DNA of 35,050 bases from assembly GCA_004558535.1 (NCBI GenBank), contig SFCP01000042.1, positions 1 to 35,050 on the forward strand, given 5' to 3'. The translations under genes were made by a program, and so were the position numbers. Source of the stretch: Bacteroidales bacterium. Its GTDB lineage: Bacteria; Bacteroidota; Bacteroidia; Bacteroidales; Bacteroidaceae. The notes under the pieces are model-generated. The model had not been told where the DNA came from. It was given only the letters and a program-made list of their open reading frames with translations, and made no database searches. Shown here piece after piece: positions 14,988 to 22,249 of the stretch (positions are counted from its first letter, which is position 1; the number at the start of each line of letters is the position of its first letter).

Positions 14988-16076
14988 ATGACACAAAGCA
15001 CGGCAGATACCCCCGCTCCCTCCGTCCTCCTCGGTTTGACCGTGGAGGAACTGAAGCAGCTCGCCTCCTCCCTGGGGTTGCCTGCCTTTGTCGGCAAACA
15101 GTTGGCACAGTGGATCTACGGCAAGTGCGTAACGGATTTTTCACAAATGACCAACCTGTCACTGAAGGCCCGGGAAAAGCTCGCCGCCACCTGCTGCATC
15201 GGCGCACACGCACCGGCCGAGGAAATGCGTTCGGTGGACGGCACGGTGAAATACCTGTATCGCACACGCGACGGCCATTTCATCGAGTCTGTCTACATCC
15301 CCGACGGCGACCGCGCCACGTTGTGCGTATCTTCGCAGGTGGGATGCAAGATGGGCTGCGCCTTCTGCATGACGGGCCGCCAGGGCTTTTCCGCCTCGCT
15401 CGACGCCGCAGAAATCCTGAACCAGATTTATGCGCTGCCCGAGCGCGAACGCCTCACCAACGTCGTGTTTATGGGACAGGGAGAGCCTTTCGACAACGTG
15501 GAAGCCGTACTCCGTGCCACCCAAGTGCTCACCGCGGACTGGGGCTTCGCCTGGAGTCCCAAGCGCATCACGGTCTCGACCGTAGGACTGCGCCGTGGTC
15601 TGCGCCGTTTCTTGGACGAGAGCAAATGCCACTTGGCCATCAGCCTGCACCACCCCCTCCACGAGGGCCGCGCGGCACTTATGCCGGCAGAGCGGGCCTT
15701 TCCCATCCGCGAAGTGGTGGACCTGTTGCGCCAATACGACTTTTGCACACGCCGACGTGGCGCGGCGGACACACCGCACCAGCGCCGATTGTCGTTTGAG
15801 TACATCGTATTTGCCGGCGTCAACGATTCGCGCGAACACGCCCGGGCTTTGGTCGAATTGCTCGACGGCTTGGATTGCCGCATCAACCTGATACGATTTC
15901 ACGACATCCCCGCGACGCCGCTCCGAGGCGTGGACGATGCCGCCATGTTGCGCCTGCGCGACTTCCTGACGGCGCACGGCATCTTTACCACCATCCGGGC
16001 TTCGCGCGGGCAGGATATATTTGCCGCCTGTGGCCTGCTGTCCACGAAGAAACAGGAGGAAATGAACAGAAAGTAG
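14988..16076 (+). CDS. rlmN: Dual-specificity 23S rRNA (A2503)/tRNA (A37) C2-methyltransferase RlmN
   Basis: A 362-residue radical-SAM enzyme that methylates C2 of A2503 in 23S rRNA and usually A37 of some tRNAs. The iron-sulphur cluster cysteines are C120, C124 and C127 in CKMGCAFC. The SAM-binding motif appears as FMGQGEPFDN, and the methyl-carrying cysteine is C348 in DIFAACGLL. The frame is open further upstream to 14844, but the start at 14988 fits the family (VEELKQLASSLGLPAFVGKQLAQWIY) and sits right behind the promoter. It is followed 41 bp later by pdxA, the first step into the long operon. Confidence 0.96.
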   Translation: MTQSTADTPAPSVLLGLTVEELKQLASSLGLPAFVGKQLAQWIYGKCVTDFSQMTNLSLKAREKLAATCCIGAHAPAEEMRSVDGTVKYLYRTRDGHFIESVYIPDGDRATLCVSSQVGCKMGCAFCMTGRQGFSASLDAAEILNQIYALPERERLTNVVFMGQGEPFDNVEAVLRATQVLTADWGFAWSPKRITVSTVGLRRGLRRFLDESKCHLAISLHHPLHEGRAALMPAERAFPIREVVDLLRQYDFCTRRRGAADTPHQRRLSFEYIVFAGVNDSREHARALVELLDGLDCRINLIRFHDIPATPLRGVDDAAMLRLRDFLTAHGIFTTIRASRGQDIFAACGLLSTKKQEEMNRK

Positions 16077-16117
16077 CCCTCGTGTCCCTCGATCTCCGAA
16101 CTAATTTTTTACCATAT

Positions 16118-17299
16118 ATGACTCACGAAAAACGCCCCCATAACCCCGCCCTCGAAGACAGGCGCGAGGAAAACGAAAATAGCCGGCCGTTGCCCCGACG
16201 CACTCCGCTGAAAATCGGTATCACCCACGGAGACACCAACGGCGTCGGCTACGAACTCATCCTGAAGGCTTTTGCGGACCCAATGATGTACGATGTCTGC
16301 ACCCCCGTCGTCTACGGCGCTGTCAAGGTGGCTGCGTACCATGCCAAAGCCTTGGAGATGAAAGCCAACTTCCATATAGTCCAGACGCCGGACGAGGCAC
16401 AGACCGACAGGTTGAACCTGGTGAATTGCTTCGACGAGGAAGTGCCGGTGGAGTGGGGCAAGGTGGCACCCGAAGCCGGACACGCTGCATTGGTCGCCTT
16501 GGAGCGCGCTGCCGAGGACTTGCGCGATGGAAAAATCGACGCGCTGGTCACCGCCCCCATCTGCAAGGAGGCGATGCACAGTGCCGGATTTAAGTTTGTG
16601 GGACACACGGAGTTCCTGGCCGACCGGTTAGGCAGCCGCGACTGTCAGCCGCTGATGATCTTGCAGAGCGAAATGATGCGCGTAGCTTTGGCCACGGTGC
16701 ACTGTCCACTGAGCCAGGTGGCAGCACAGTTGAGCCGCGAAATGCTGGAAGAGCGTCTCAGCGTCCTGTATGCCGGTTTGCGTCGCGATTTCCTCTTGTC
16801 GTCGCCCCGAATTGCCGTCTTGGCGCTCAATCCGCATTGCGGGGACGGCGGGATGCTTGGCGAGGAGGAAAAGACCATCATTTCGCCGGCCATACAGGCC
16901 ATGGTCGAGCGCGGCGTTCCGTGCTACGGACCTTTCCCTGCCGACGGATTTTTCGGTGCCGGCTTGTTCCGCAAGTTCGACGGCATTTTGGCGATGTACC
17001 ACGACCAGGGATTGGCACCCTTCAAGGCCTTGTCCATGGAGAGTGGCGTCAACTTCACAGCCGGCTTGCCCTTCGTCCGCACTTCCCCCGACCACGGCGT
17101 AGCGTTCGACTTGGCAGGACAGGGCGTGGCGGACATTTCCTCGTTCCGCAGTGCCATATACGCCGCCGTCGACGTGGTGCGCAATCGCAGGGCCGACGAC
17201 GAAGCCCATGCGAACCCCCTGCCCAAACTTTACCACGAACGCCGCGAAGACGGCGAGCGTTCGCGTCATACCATCCCCCAAGAAAAACCAGCCGAATGA
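16118..17299 (+). CDS. pdxA: 4-hydroxythreonine-4-phosphate dehydrogenase
   Basis: A 393-residue NAD-dependent metalloenzyme of pyridoxal phosphate synthesis (deoxyxylulose-5-phosphate-dependent route), oxidising 4-phosphohydroxy-L-threonine. Family blocks are GITHGDTNGVGYE, ALVTAPICKEAM, GHTEFLADRLG, LNPHCGDGGMLG, ILAMYHDQGLAPFK and TSPDHGVAFDLAG; the conserved histidines in GHTEF, MYHDQ and SPDHG are the expected metal ligands. Relative to the usual length of ~330 it has an N-terminal extension of about 30 polar residues and a charged C-terminal tail. The frame is open upstream to 15875, but that part overlaps rlmN and is rejected; 16118 is the first ATG after rlmN. Its stop overlaps the next start by ATGA. 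Confidence 0.94.
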   Translation: MTHEKRPHNPALEDRREENENSRPLPRRTPLKIGITHGDTNGVGYELILKAFADPMMYDVCTPVVYGAVKVAAYHAKALEMKANFHIVQTPDEAQTDRLNLVNCFDEEVPVEWGKVAPEAGHAALVALERAAEDLRDGKIDALVTAPICKEAMHSAGFKFVGHTEFLADRLGSRDCQPLMILQSEMMRVALATVHCPLSQVAAQLSREMLEERLSVLYAGLRRDFLLSSPRIAVLALNPHCGDGGMLGEEEKTIISPAIQAMVERGVPCYGPFPADGFFGAGLFRKFDGILAMYHDQGLAPFKALSMESGVNFTAGLPFVRTSPDHGVAFDLAGQGVADISSFRSAIYAAVDVVRNRRADDEAHANPLPKLYHERREDGERSRHTIPQEKPAE

Positions 17300-18039
17300 A
17301 GTTTGCCATCATCGCCGCAGGAGAAGGCTCGCGGCTGCTGCGTGAAGGCGTGGGTTGCCCCAAGCCTTTGGTAAAAGTGAACGGCGAAACGCTGATCGCC
17401 CGCCTGTTGCGGATTTTTCATCAGTGTGGTGCCGAGGAAACAGTCGTTATTGTCAACCGGCTACATCCCGAAACGGAGGCTTTCGTTCGCCAATTGATGA
17501 ACGAACAGACCTACGGGCCGATACGTTTGGTCACCAAGACGACGCCCAGTTCGATGCACAGTTTCTACGAACTCAGTCCGTTTCTGCAGGACGCCCCTTT
17601 CTGCCTGACAACCGTCGACACCATATTTCGCGAGGAGGAGTTTGCGGACTATATCCGCCGTTTCCGTGACAGCAAGGCGGACGGCATGATGGCCGTGACA
17701 GACTTTATCGACGACGAGAGTCCCCTCTACGTCGGCACAGATGCCGATTTGCGCATTACGGCGTTCAACGACAGCAACTTGGGCGACCGCTATATTTCCG
17801 GAGGTATCTATGCCTTGACACCCAAGGCCCTGCCCACGCTGCGGAGGTTGATGCGCGAGGGACAAAGCAGGATGCGCAATTTCCAGCGCGGCCTGATAGC
17901 AGACGGGTTGCACCTGCAGGCCTGCCCTTTCAGCAAGATATTGGACGTAGACCACGCCGAGGACATTCGCAAGGCGGAGGAATTCCTGCGCGGTGCCTCT
18001 GCCGGAAGTCATCGGGCCGATATAGCTCCTACGGCATGA
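17296..18039 (+). CDS. Sugar/alcohol-phosphate nucleotidyltransferase (NTP_transferase fold)
   Basis: A 247-residue cytoplasmic nucleotidyltransferase expected to activate a phosphorylated polar alcohol or sugar as its NDP (probably CDP) derivative. The signature loop is AAGEGSRL followed by PKPLVKVNGETLI, as in MobA-, LicC- and inositol-phosphate cytidylyltransferase-like enzymes. The metal-binding aspartate lies in LTTVDTIF, and the family region ISGGIYALTPKAL follows. The start at 17296 overlaps the pdxA stop (ATGA), and the end overlaps the next start the same way, so translation is likely coupled. Because a CDP-alcohol phosphotransferase lies two genes on, I infer CTP as donor, giving a CDP-alcohol for that enzyme. 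The substrate (inositol, choline, ethanolamine, glycerol or other) cannot be read from sequence. Confidence 0.82.
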   Translation: MKFAIIAAGEGSRLLREGVGCPKPLVKVNGETLIARLLRIFHQCGAEETVVIVNRLHPETEAFVRQLMNEQTYGPIRLVTKTTPSSMHSFYELSPFLQDAPFCLTTVDTIFREEEFADYIRRFRDSKADGMMAVTDFIDDESPLYVGTDADLRITAFNDSNLGDRYISGGIYALTPKALPTLRRLMREGQSRMRNFQRGLIADGLHLQACPFSKILDVDHAEDIRKAEEFLRGASAGSHRADIAPTA

Positions 18040-18974
18040 GAGACAGTGAAAAACCACAGATACTCGGCATAGGCCGGGCACCGCAATTTTCGCCGAACTG
18101 CGTGGATCGTGATGCCGCTATCCTGCGGGCGGTGGCGGAAGTCCTGCGTAGTCGCGATTATGTCGTACACATTTGTAGCGAAGAGGCTTTGCCGGATTGG
18201 CAGGGCTATGTCGCTGCCTTCAGCATGGCCCGCCATCCGCAGGCACTGGGAGCGTTGGCGCGCTGGGAAGCCGAGGATTTCCCGGTCATCAATTCTGCCC
18301 GTTCCCTGCAAGCCTGTGACCGCGCAGATCTCACGGCGCGTTGCATCGCTGCGGGTGTGCCGATGCCGCCCTTCCGCCTTTTGTGTGCCGATGAACCGGA
18401 CGGGGCCTTGGCGCAGCTTGACGGTATGTATTTTCCGCTTTGGCTGAAGCGTTGCGAAGCCTGCGCGCAGCACGAGGACGACGTTTGCCATGCCGCCGAT
18501 GCCGCCGAAGCGCATGCCGCCTTGGTGCGTTTTCATCGCCGGGGCATTTCGCGCGTGATGGCCTGCCCGCACCAAGTCGGGGATTTGGTGAAGTTTTACG
18601 GGGTGCTTGACACCGGTTTCTTTTATCATTATTATCCGATAGTGGAAGGCTCCACGGGCAAATTTGGCTTGGAGCGCCACAACGGCCGTCCTTTGGGCTT
18701 TCAGGTACAAACCGAAACGTTGCACGCTGCCGCCGAGACGGCAGCCCGCGTCACCGGACTGTCCGTCTATGGTGGCGACGCCATTATTTCGGCCGACGGA
18801 AGTTTTCAAATCATTGACTTTAATGACTGGCCCAGCTTCTCACGTTGTCGTGCGGAAGCCGCCGTGGCGATTGCCGACTGCCTGTGTGCGGCAGTCCGTG
18901 GACGTCGTAGCCCTATGTGTCCGCACGACACTGCGCATGCGCCGGCCGGTCAGGATGCATTATTAGGTATTTAG
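18036..18974 (+). CDS. ATP-grasp-fold enzyme of unknown substrate
   Basis: A 312-residue protein with an ATP-grasp layout. After an N-terminal alpha/beta domain (to ~95) come SARSLQACDRADLTARCIAAGVPMP (the usual 'choose, then age' helix of RimK/D-Ala ligase-like enzymes), YFPLWLKRC (ATP-binding lysine strand), VGDLVKFYGVLDTGFFYHYYP, and IDFNDWPSFSRCR near 260-272, where D261 and N263 stand for the metal-binding residues. Such enzymes either ligate a carboxylate to an amine or phosphorylate a polyol (inositol tris/tetrakisphosphate kinase type). It overlaps the nucleotidyltransferase by 4 nt and precedes the CDP-alcohol transferase by 6 nt, so it probably modifies the head group or its precursor. 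The exact reaction is unknown. Confidence 0.72.
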   Translation: MRDSEKPQILGIGRAPQFSPNCVDRDAAILRAVAEVLRSRDYVVHICSEEALPDWQGYVAAFSMARHPQALGALARWEAEDFPVINSARSLQACDRADLTARCIAAGVPMPPFRLLCADEPDGALAQLDGMYFPLWLKRCEACAQHEDDVCHAADAAEAHAALVRFHRRGISRVMACPHQVGDLVKFYGVLDTGFFYHYYPIVEGSTGKFGLERHNGRPLGFQVQTETLHAAAETAARVTGLSVYGGDAIISADGSFQIIDFNDWPSFSRCRAEAAVAIADCLCAAVRGRRSPMCPHDTAHAPAGQDALLGI

Positions 18975-18980
18975 AACAAT

Positions 18981-19904
18981 ATGGCAAAGACTCTCTCCTC
19001 CACATTCAAGTCGCAGGACACCGAAGAGTGGCTTGACATTCATTTCACCCGTCCGTTGGGTTTCCTGTGGGCCAGGTTTTTTGATTCGCTGGGCGTACAT
19101 CCCAATGTGGTGACCATTCTGAGCATTGTGCTCGGCATTGCGGCCGGCGTGATGTTCTACTTCGACGACCTTACCTATAATATTATAGGTATCCTGCTGC
19201 TCGTTTGGGCCAACCTTTACGACAGTGCCGATGGCCAGTTGGCTCGTATGACGGGCAAGAAGACCCGTTGGGGCCGCATTCTCGACGGATTTGCCGGCGA
19301 TGTCTGGTTCTTTTGCATTTATGCCGCCATCTGTCTGCGCCTGATGGGTCAGCCGATGCCCTTTTGGCCTGCCCACGATTGGGGCGTATGGATTTGGTTG
19401 CTCTGTGCCTGGGCCGGACTCATCTGTCACGGCAAGCAGTGTCAGTTGGCCGATTACTATCGCAACATACACCTTTACTTCCTGAAGGGCGAGAGCGGTT
19501 CGGAGCTGGACAACGCCGCGGCGCTGCGTGCCGAGTTCCGCTCGCTGACGTGGAGGAAGGACGGCGCTTGGCGGCTCTTCCTGTATTTTTACGGCAATTA
19601 CACCCGTTCGCAGGAGCAGCAGACACCTGCCTTCCAGGCGTTCAAGGCAAAGCTGGACCAAAGGTACGGCCGTGCCATTCCCGCAGCACTCGCCGAGCGC
19701 TTCCGCCGCGGCAGTCTTCCGCTGATGAAGTATGCCAACATCCTGACGTTCAATACGCGCGCCATCGTCCTTTACATTTCCATCTTGGTGGGCCAGCCGT
19801 GGCTATACCCCTTGTTCGAGGTCACCGTGATGGCCGCACTTTATTATTACATGCGTGCGCGTCACGAGCGGTTGTGTCGCGAATTGTCGGCCACGCTTTC
19901 CTAA
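18981..19904 (+). CDS. CDP-alcohol phosphotransferase, non-canonical motif
   Basis: A 307-residue integral membrane enzyme of the CDP-alcohol phosphatidyltransferase family, which joins an alcohol-phosphate to a lipid or alcohol acceptor with loss of CMP or CDP. The signature is present at 81-107: D81-x2-D84-G85-x2-A88-R89-x8-G98-x3-D102. The final catalytic aspartate expected at 106 is Gly, and an Asp is found one place later at 107. About six hydrophobic helices are seen (for example VVTILSIVLGIAAGVMFYF, NIIGILLLVWANLY, AIVLYISILVGQPWLY). A longer loop (~170-235) is rich in charged residues. It is 6 bp after the ATP-grasp gene and 12 bp before the flippase-like gene. Neighbours suggest a head-group lipid other than the standard phosphatidylglycerol or phosphatidylserine. 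Confidence 0.85.
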   Translation: MAKTLSSTFKSQDTEEWLDIHFTRPLGFLWARFFDSLGVHPNVVTILSIVLGIAAGVMFYFDDLTYNIIGILLLVWANLYDSADGQLARMTGKKTRWGRILDGFAGDVWFFCIYAAICLRLMGQPMPFWPAHDWGVWIWLLCAWAGLICHGKQCQLADYYRNIHLYFLKGESGSELDNAAALRAEFRSLTWRKDGAWRLFLYFYGNYTRSQEQQTPAFQAFKAKLDQRYGRAIPAALAERFRRGSLPLMKYANILTFNTRAIVLYISILVGQPWLYPLFEVTVMAALYYYMRARHERLCRELSATLS

Positions 19905-19916
19905 TTCGTACATTTC

Positions 19917-20942
19917 ATGAAACCACTCTATCGAAATCTCTTTCTGCTCTTCGGTATAGGCGCCATTGTGGTGATGCTCTGCACGTTCGAGGACGGCTAC
20001 GAGCAGATCCGCCACAACATAGCCCGTGCCGGACTCTACCTGCCCGCCGTCATTGGCATCTGGGTCGTCGTCTACGCCTTCAATGCCCTTGCCTTTCAGG
20101 TGATTGTCAACAGCGGCGACCACGACAAGCACCTTTCCTATCGTCATTCGTACAAGTTGACCGTCAGCGGCTTCGCGTTCAGCTACACCACACCGTTCGG
20201 ATTTGGCGGCGGGCCGTATCGCGTGATGGAATTGTCCCATTATATCGGCACGCCCCGGGCCATGTCGAGCGTCGTGCTCTATTCCATGATGCACATCCTC
20301 TCGCATTTTTGCCTGTGGACCACCGCCGTTTTTGTGTTTGCAGTGTTTTACACCGAGCGGATGACCCCCGGCCTGTGGAGCCTCTTCGGGTTGTACATGC
20401 TCATCCTGTTGGTCGCCGTTTTTGTCTTCCGCTACGGCTACCGTCACGGGCTGATCGTGAAGCTTTACAGCATCCTGCTGCAGATACCCTATGTGAAACG
20501 GCCCGCCCGCCGCTTCTACGAGCAAAAGCGCGAGGCGATGGAGCAGGTGGACCGCAACATCGCCTACTTGGGCGAGCAGCCGCGTGCCTTTTGGAGCAGC
20601 CTGTTTTATGAGTATGTAGCCCGTGTCATCAATTCCCTCGAATTTCTGTTTATCCTCCATGCCTTTGGCCTCTACATCACCTTTTGGGACGCCATCCTGA
20701 TTTTGGCTTTCTCGTCGCTGATGGGCAATCTGCTCTTCTTCCTGCCCATGCAGTTGGGCGCGCGCGAGGGCGGATTGGCGCTAATTATCAAGATATTGGG
20801 CATCAGTACGGGCGGCATCGGCGTCTTCACCAGTTTCTACACCCGCATCCGCGAGCTGTTTTGGGTCTTCGTAGGCGTCGGGTTGGTGAAGGTCGGCAAC
20901 AAGCGGATCATGCAGGAACGTGGGGACACCTGCGGAGGATAA
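19917..20942 (+). CDS. Flippase-like integral membrane protein (UPF0104/LPG-synthase-TM family)
   Basis: A 341-residue protein with about eight transmembrane helices, matching the lysylphosphatidylglycerol-synthase transmembrane family (AglD/UPF0104, the flippase half of MprF). Recognisable family features are the FSYTTPFGFGGGPYRVMEL segment (the P-x-G-G-G-P-x-R-type loop near residue 90), the central amphipathic charged stretch (RRFYEQKREAMEQVDRNI), and the conserved LPMQLGAREGG loop near 277-287. Proteins of this family are thought to move polar lipids across the membrane. The 12-bp spacing behind the CDP-alcohol transferase makes its product the likely cargo. Inference from family and context; no direct substrate evidence. 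Confidence 0.8.
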   Translation: MKPLYRNLFLLFGIGAIVVMLCTFEDGYEQIRHNIARAGLYLPAVIGIWVVVYAFNALAFQVIVNSGDHDKHLSYRHSYKLTVSGFAFSYTTPFGFGGGPYRVMELSHYIGTPRAMSSVVLYSMMHILSHFCLWTTAVFVFAVFYTERMTPGLWSLFGLYMLILLVAVFVFRYGYRHGLIVKLYSILLQIPYVKRPARRFYEQKREAMEQVDRNIAYLGEQPRAFWSSLFYEYVARVINSLEFLFILHAFGLYITFWDAILILAFSSLMGNLLFFLPMQLGAREGGLALIIKILGISTGGIGVFTSFYTRIRELFWVFVGVGLVKVGNKRIMQERGDTCGG

Positions 20943-20970
20943 AGTGTTTTTTTGAAGTATACAAAGGCTT

Positions 20971-21702
20971 ATGGTCAAAAGTTTGATATTCGACTACGGC
21001 GGCACCCTCGACACCGACGGCCTGCACTGGTCGCACGTCCTGTGGGAAGCCTATACCCGGACGGCCGCCCAGCTACCGCAGGCCCGGGGCTTGGGGGAAA
21101 TCACGTGGGAGGCGTTTCGGGCGGCCTACGTCTATGGCGAGCGCACCTTGGGGCAGCGTCCCATTGTGCAGCCCGGGGACGATTTCCACACCGTTCTGCT
21201 GCGGAAGGTGGACCTCGAGACGCAGTACCTGCAGGAGCAGGGGCTGTGGACCGTCCCCGAGGCCGACCGCCGGACCGTCATTGCCGCCCTGAGCGACTAC
21301 TGCAACCGCTACGTGCTGCGCCGTATGGAAACCTCGCGGCGGTTGCTGCAGCACTTTTCGGGCAAGTACAACCTCGTCTTGGTGAGCAATTTCTATGGCA
21401 ACGTGCGCGCCGTGCTCCGCAGCTACGGACTCACCTGTTTCCGGGCCGTCATCGAGAGCGCCGAGGTGGGCATCCGCAAGCCCGATCCCGCCATTTGGCA
21501 GTTGGGCATCGAAGCCGCCGGTACGCCGGCCGCCCAGTGCGCCGTCATTGGCGACTCGTTCGGGAAGGACATCCGGCCCGCCCATTCGCTGGGCTGCGAA
21601 ACCGTTTGGCTCAAAGGCCGCGGCTGGGACCGCGAAGAGGCCGACGAGAGCCTGCCCACCCATGTCATACATACCATCGGGGAATTGGCGGACATCTATT
21701 AG
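20971..21702 (+). CDS. HAD-superfamily hydrolase
   Basis: A 243-residue cytoplasmic HAD protein. Motif I is DYGGTLD (D8), motif II is LVSNFYG (Ser), motif III is GIRKPDPAIW (Lys), and motif IV is GDSFGKDI, with a helical cap (C1 type) between motifs I and II. The second aspartate of phosphatase-type DxD is replaced by glycine (D8-Y9-G10), closer to dehalogenase-type motifs, so phosphatase activity is not certain. It ends the operon, 28 bp behind the flippase-like gene. It may dephosphorylate a head-group intermediate or remove side products; this is inference from position. Confidence 0.85.
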   Translation: MVKSLIFDYGGTLDTDGLHWSHVLWEAYTRTAAQLPQARGLGEITWEAFRAAYVYGERTLGQRPIVQPGDDFHTVLLRKVDLETQYLQEQGLWTVPEADRRTVIAALSDYCNRYVLRRMETSRRLLQHFSGKYNLVLVSNFYGNVRAVLRSYGLTCFRAVIESAEVGIRKPDPAIWQLGIEAAGTPAAQCAVIGDSFGKDIRPAHSLGCETVWLKGRGWDREEADESLPTHVIHTIGELADIY

Positions 21703-21713
21703 GCCGCGGCTGT

Positions 21714-21873
21714 ATCGGCGGCAGCTTTGTCGGCCGGCAGGCGGTATTTCCATGGGAAAACAGCCTCTTGCAGATTTAATATAAACTTTTCTGAATCGGC
21801 GGCAGCTTTGTTGGCCGGCAGGAGGTATTTCCATGGGGAAACAGCCCCCTTGCAGATTTAATATAAACTTTCT
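21714..21873. repeat. 81-nt tandem duplication after the HAD gene
   Basis: Two head-to-tail copies start at ATCGGCGGCAGCTTTG (21714 and 21795); they are over 90% identical across about 78 nt and end in a shared TTTAATATAAACTTT. The duplication starts 12 nt after the HAD stop codon. Each unit carries the palindrome GGCCGGC (GCCGGC core) but no clear hairpin with a T run, so it is not an obvious terminator. No coding function is supported. Confidence 0.85.
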
Positions 21874-21937
21874 TAAAGCCCTTTTTTGGTGCTGTTTTTG
21901 TCACACTGCCTCTCCGTCAAAATGTACGGATGAGCGG

Positions 21938-22153
21938 GTCGGGAAAACTACGTAGGCGATAAACAAAACTATCTCCTGCGTAGTTTTTTCTATCTCCTTT
22001 GTAATTTTTCCCAACTCCCGGGTAGTACGCCTCGCAGTCAGCCCATAGAAAAGGAGCAGGCCGGGAAAAATCCGCGGCCTGCTCCGTTGGTACGACAAAG
22101 ATAATACATTTTTCGGCGAAATCCAAATTTGCCAATTTTCCTTTTAACATTTG
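21938..22153 (-). ncRNA. Copy 2 of the promoter-hairpin-21-nt-repeat element (putative small RNA)
   Basis: Read on the minus strand: CAAATGTTAAA (22153-22143), TTTG (22127-22124), 20 nt, TATCTTTG (22103-22096), then a hairpin with perfect 11-bp arms (GGAGCAGGCCG at 22085-22075 and CGGCCTGCTCC at 22063-22053) followed by TTTT. After 35 nt come three 21-nt units at 22017-21997, 21996-21976 and 21975-21955. The gap between CAAATGTTAAA and TATCTTTG is 39 nt in both copies. The 5' arm is conserved in sequence, whereas the 3' arm differs from copy 1 yet still pairs fully, which favours a structured RNA. The element points away from the TonB receptor gene at 22250 and toward the HAD gene end. Confidence 0.6.
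22096..22127 (-). promoter_or_regulatory. Promoter of element copy 2
   Basis: TTTG (22127-22124) and TATCTTTG (22103-22096) on the minus strand, 20 nt apart: a full consensus match with the same spacing as copy 1. Confidence 0.8.
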
Positions 22154-22196
22154 TCGTTTCTCCTCCCACGTTCCTCTCTTCTCCCCACAAATGGGG

Positions 22197-22228
22197 ATTG
22201 CACGACTGGGGAGAGAACTGTAATTTTG
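22197..22228 (+). promoter_or_regulatory. Likely promoter of the TonB receptor gene
   Basis: TAATTTTG (22221-22228) matches the -7 element, and ATTG (22197-22200), 20 nt upstream, matches three of four -33 positions. The start codon at 22250 follows 21 nt later. Confidence 0.65.
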
Positions 22229-22249
22229 CAGCCGAAAATATTAACGCAT

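Noticed and set aside
15875..16117. Upstream extension of pdxA
   Set aside because: It overlaps the C-terminus of rlmN, which carries the essential C348, and does not align with PdxA.
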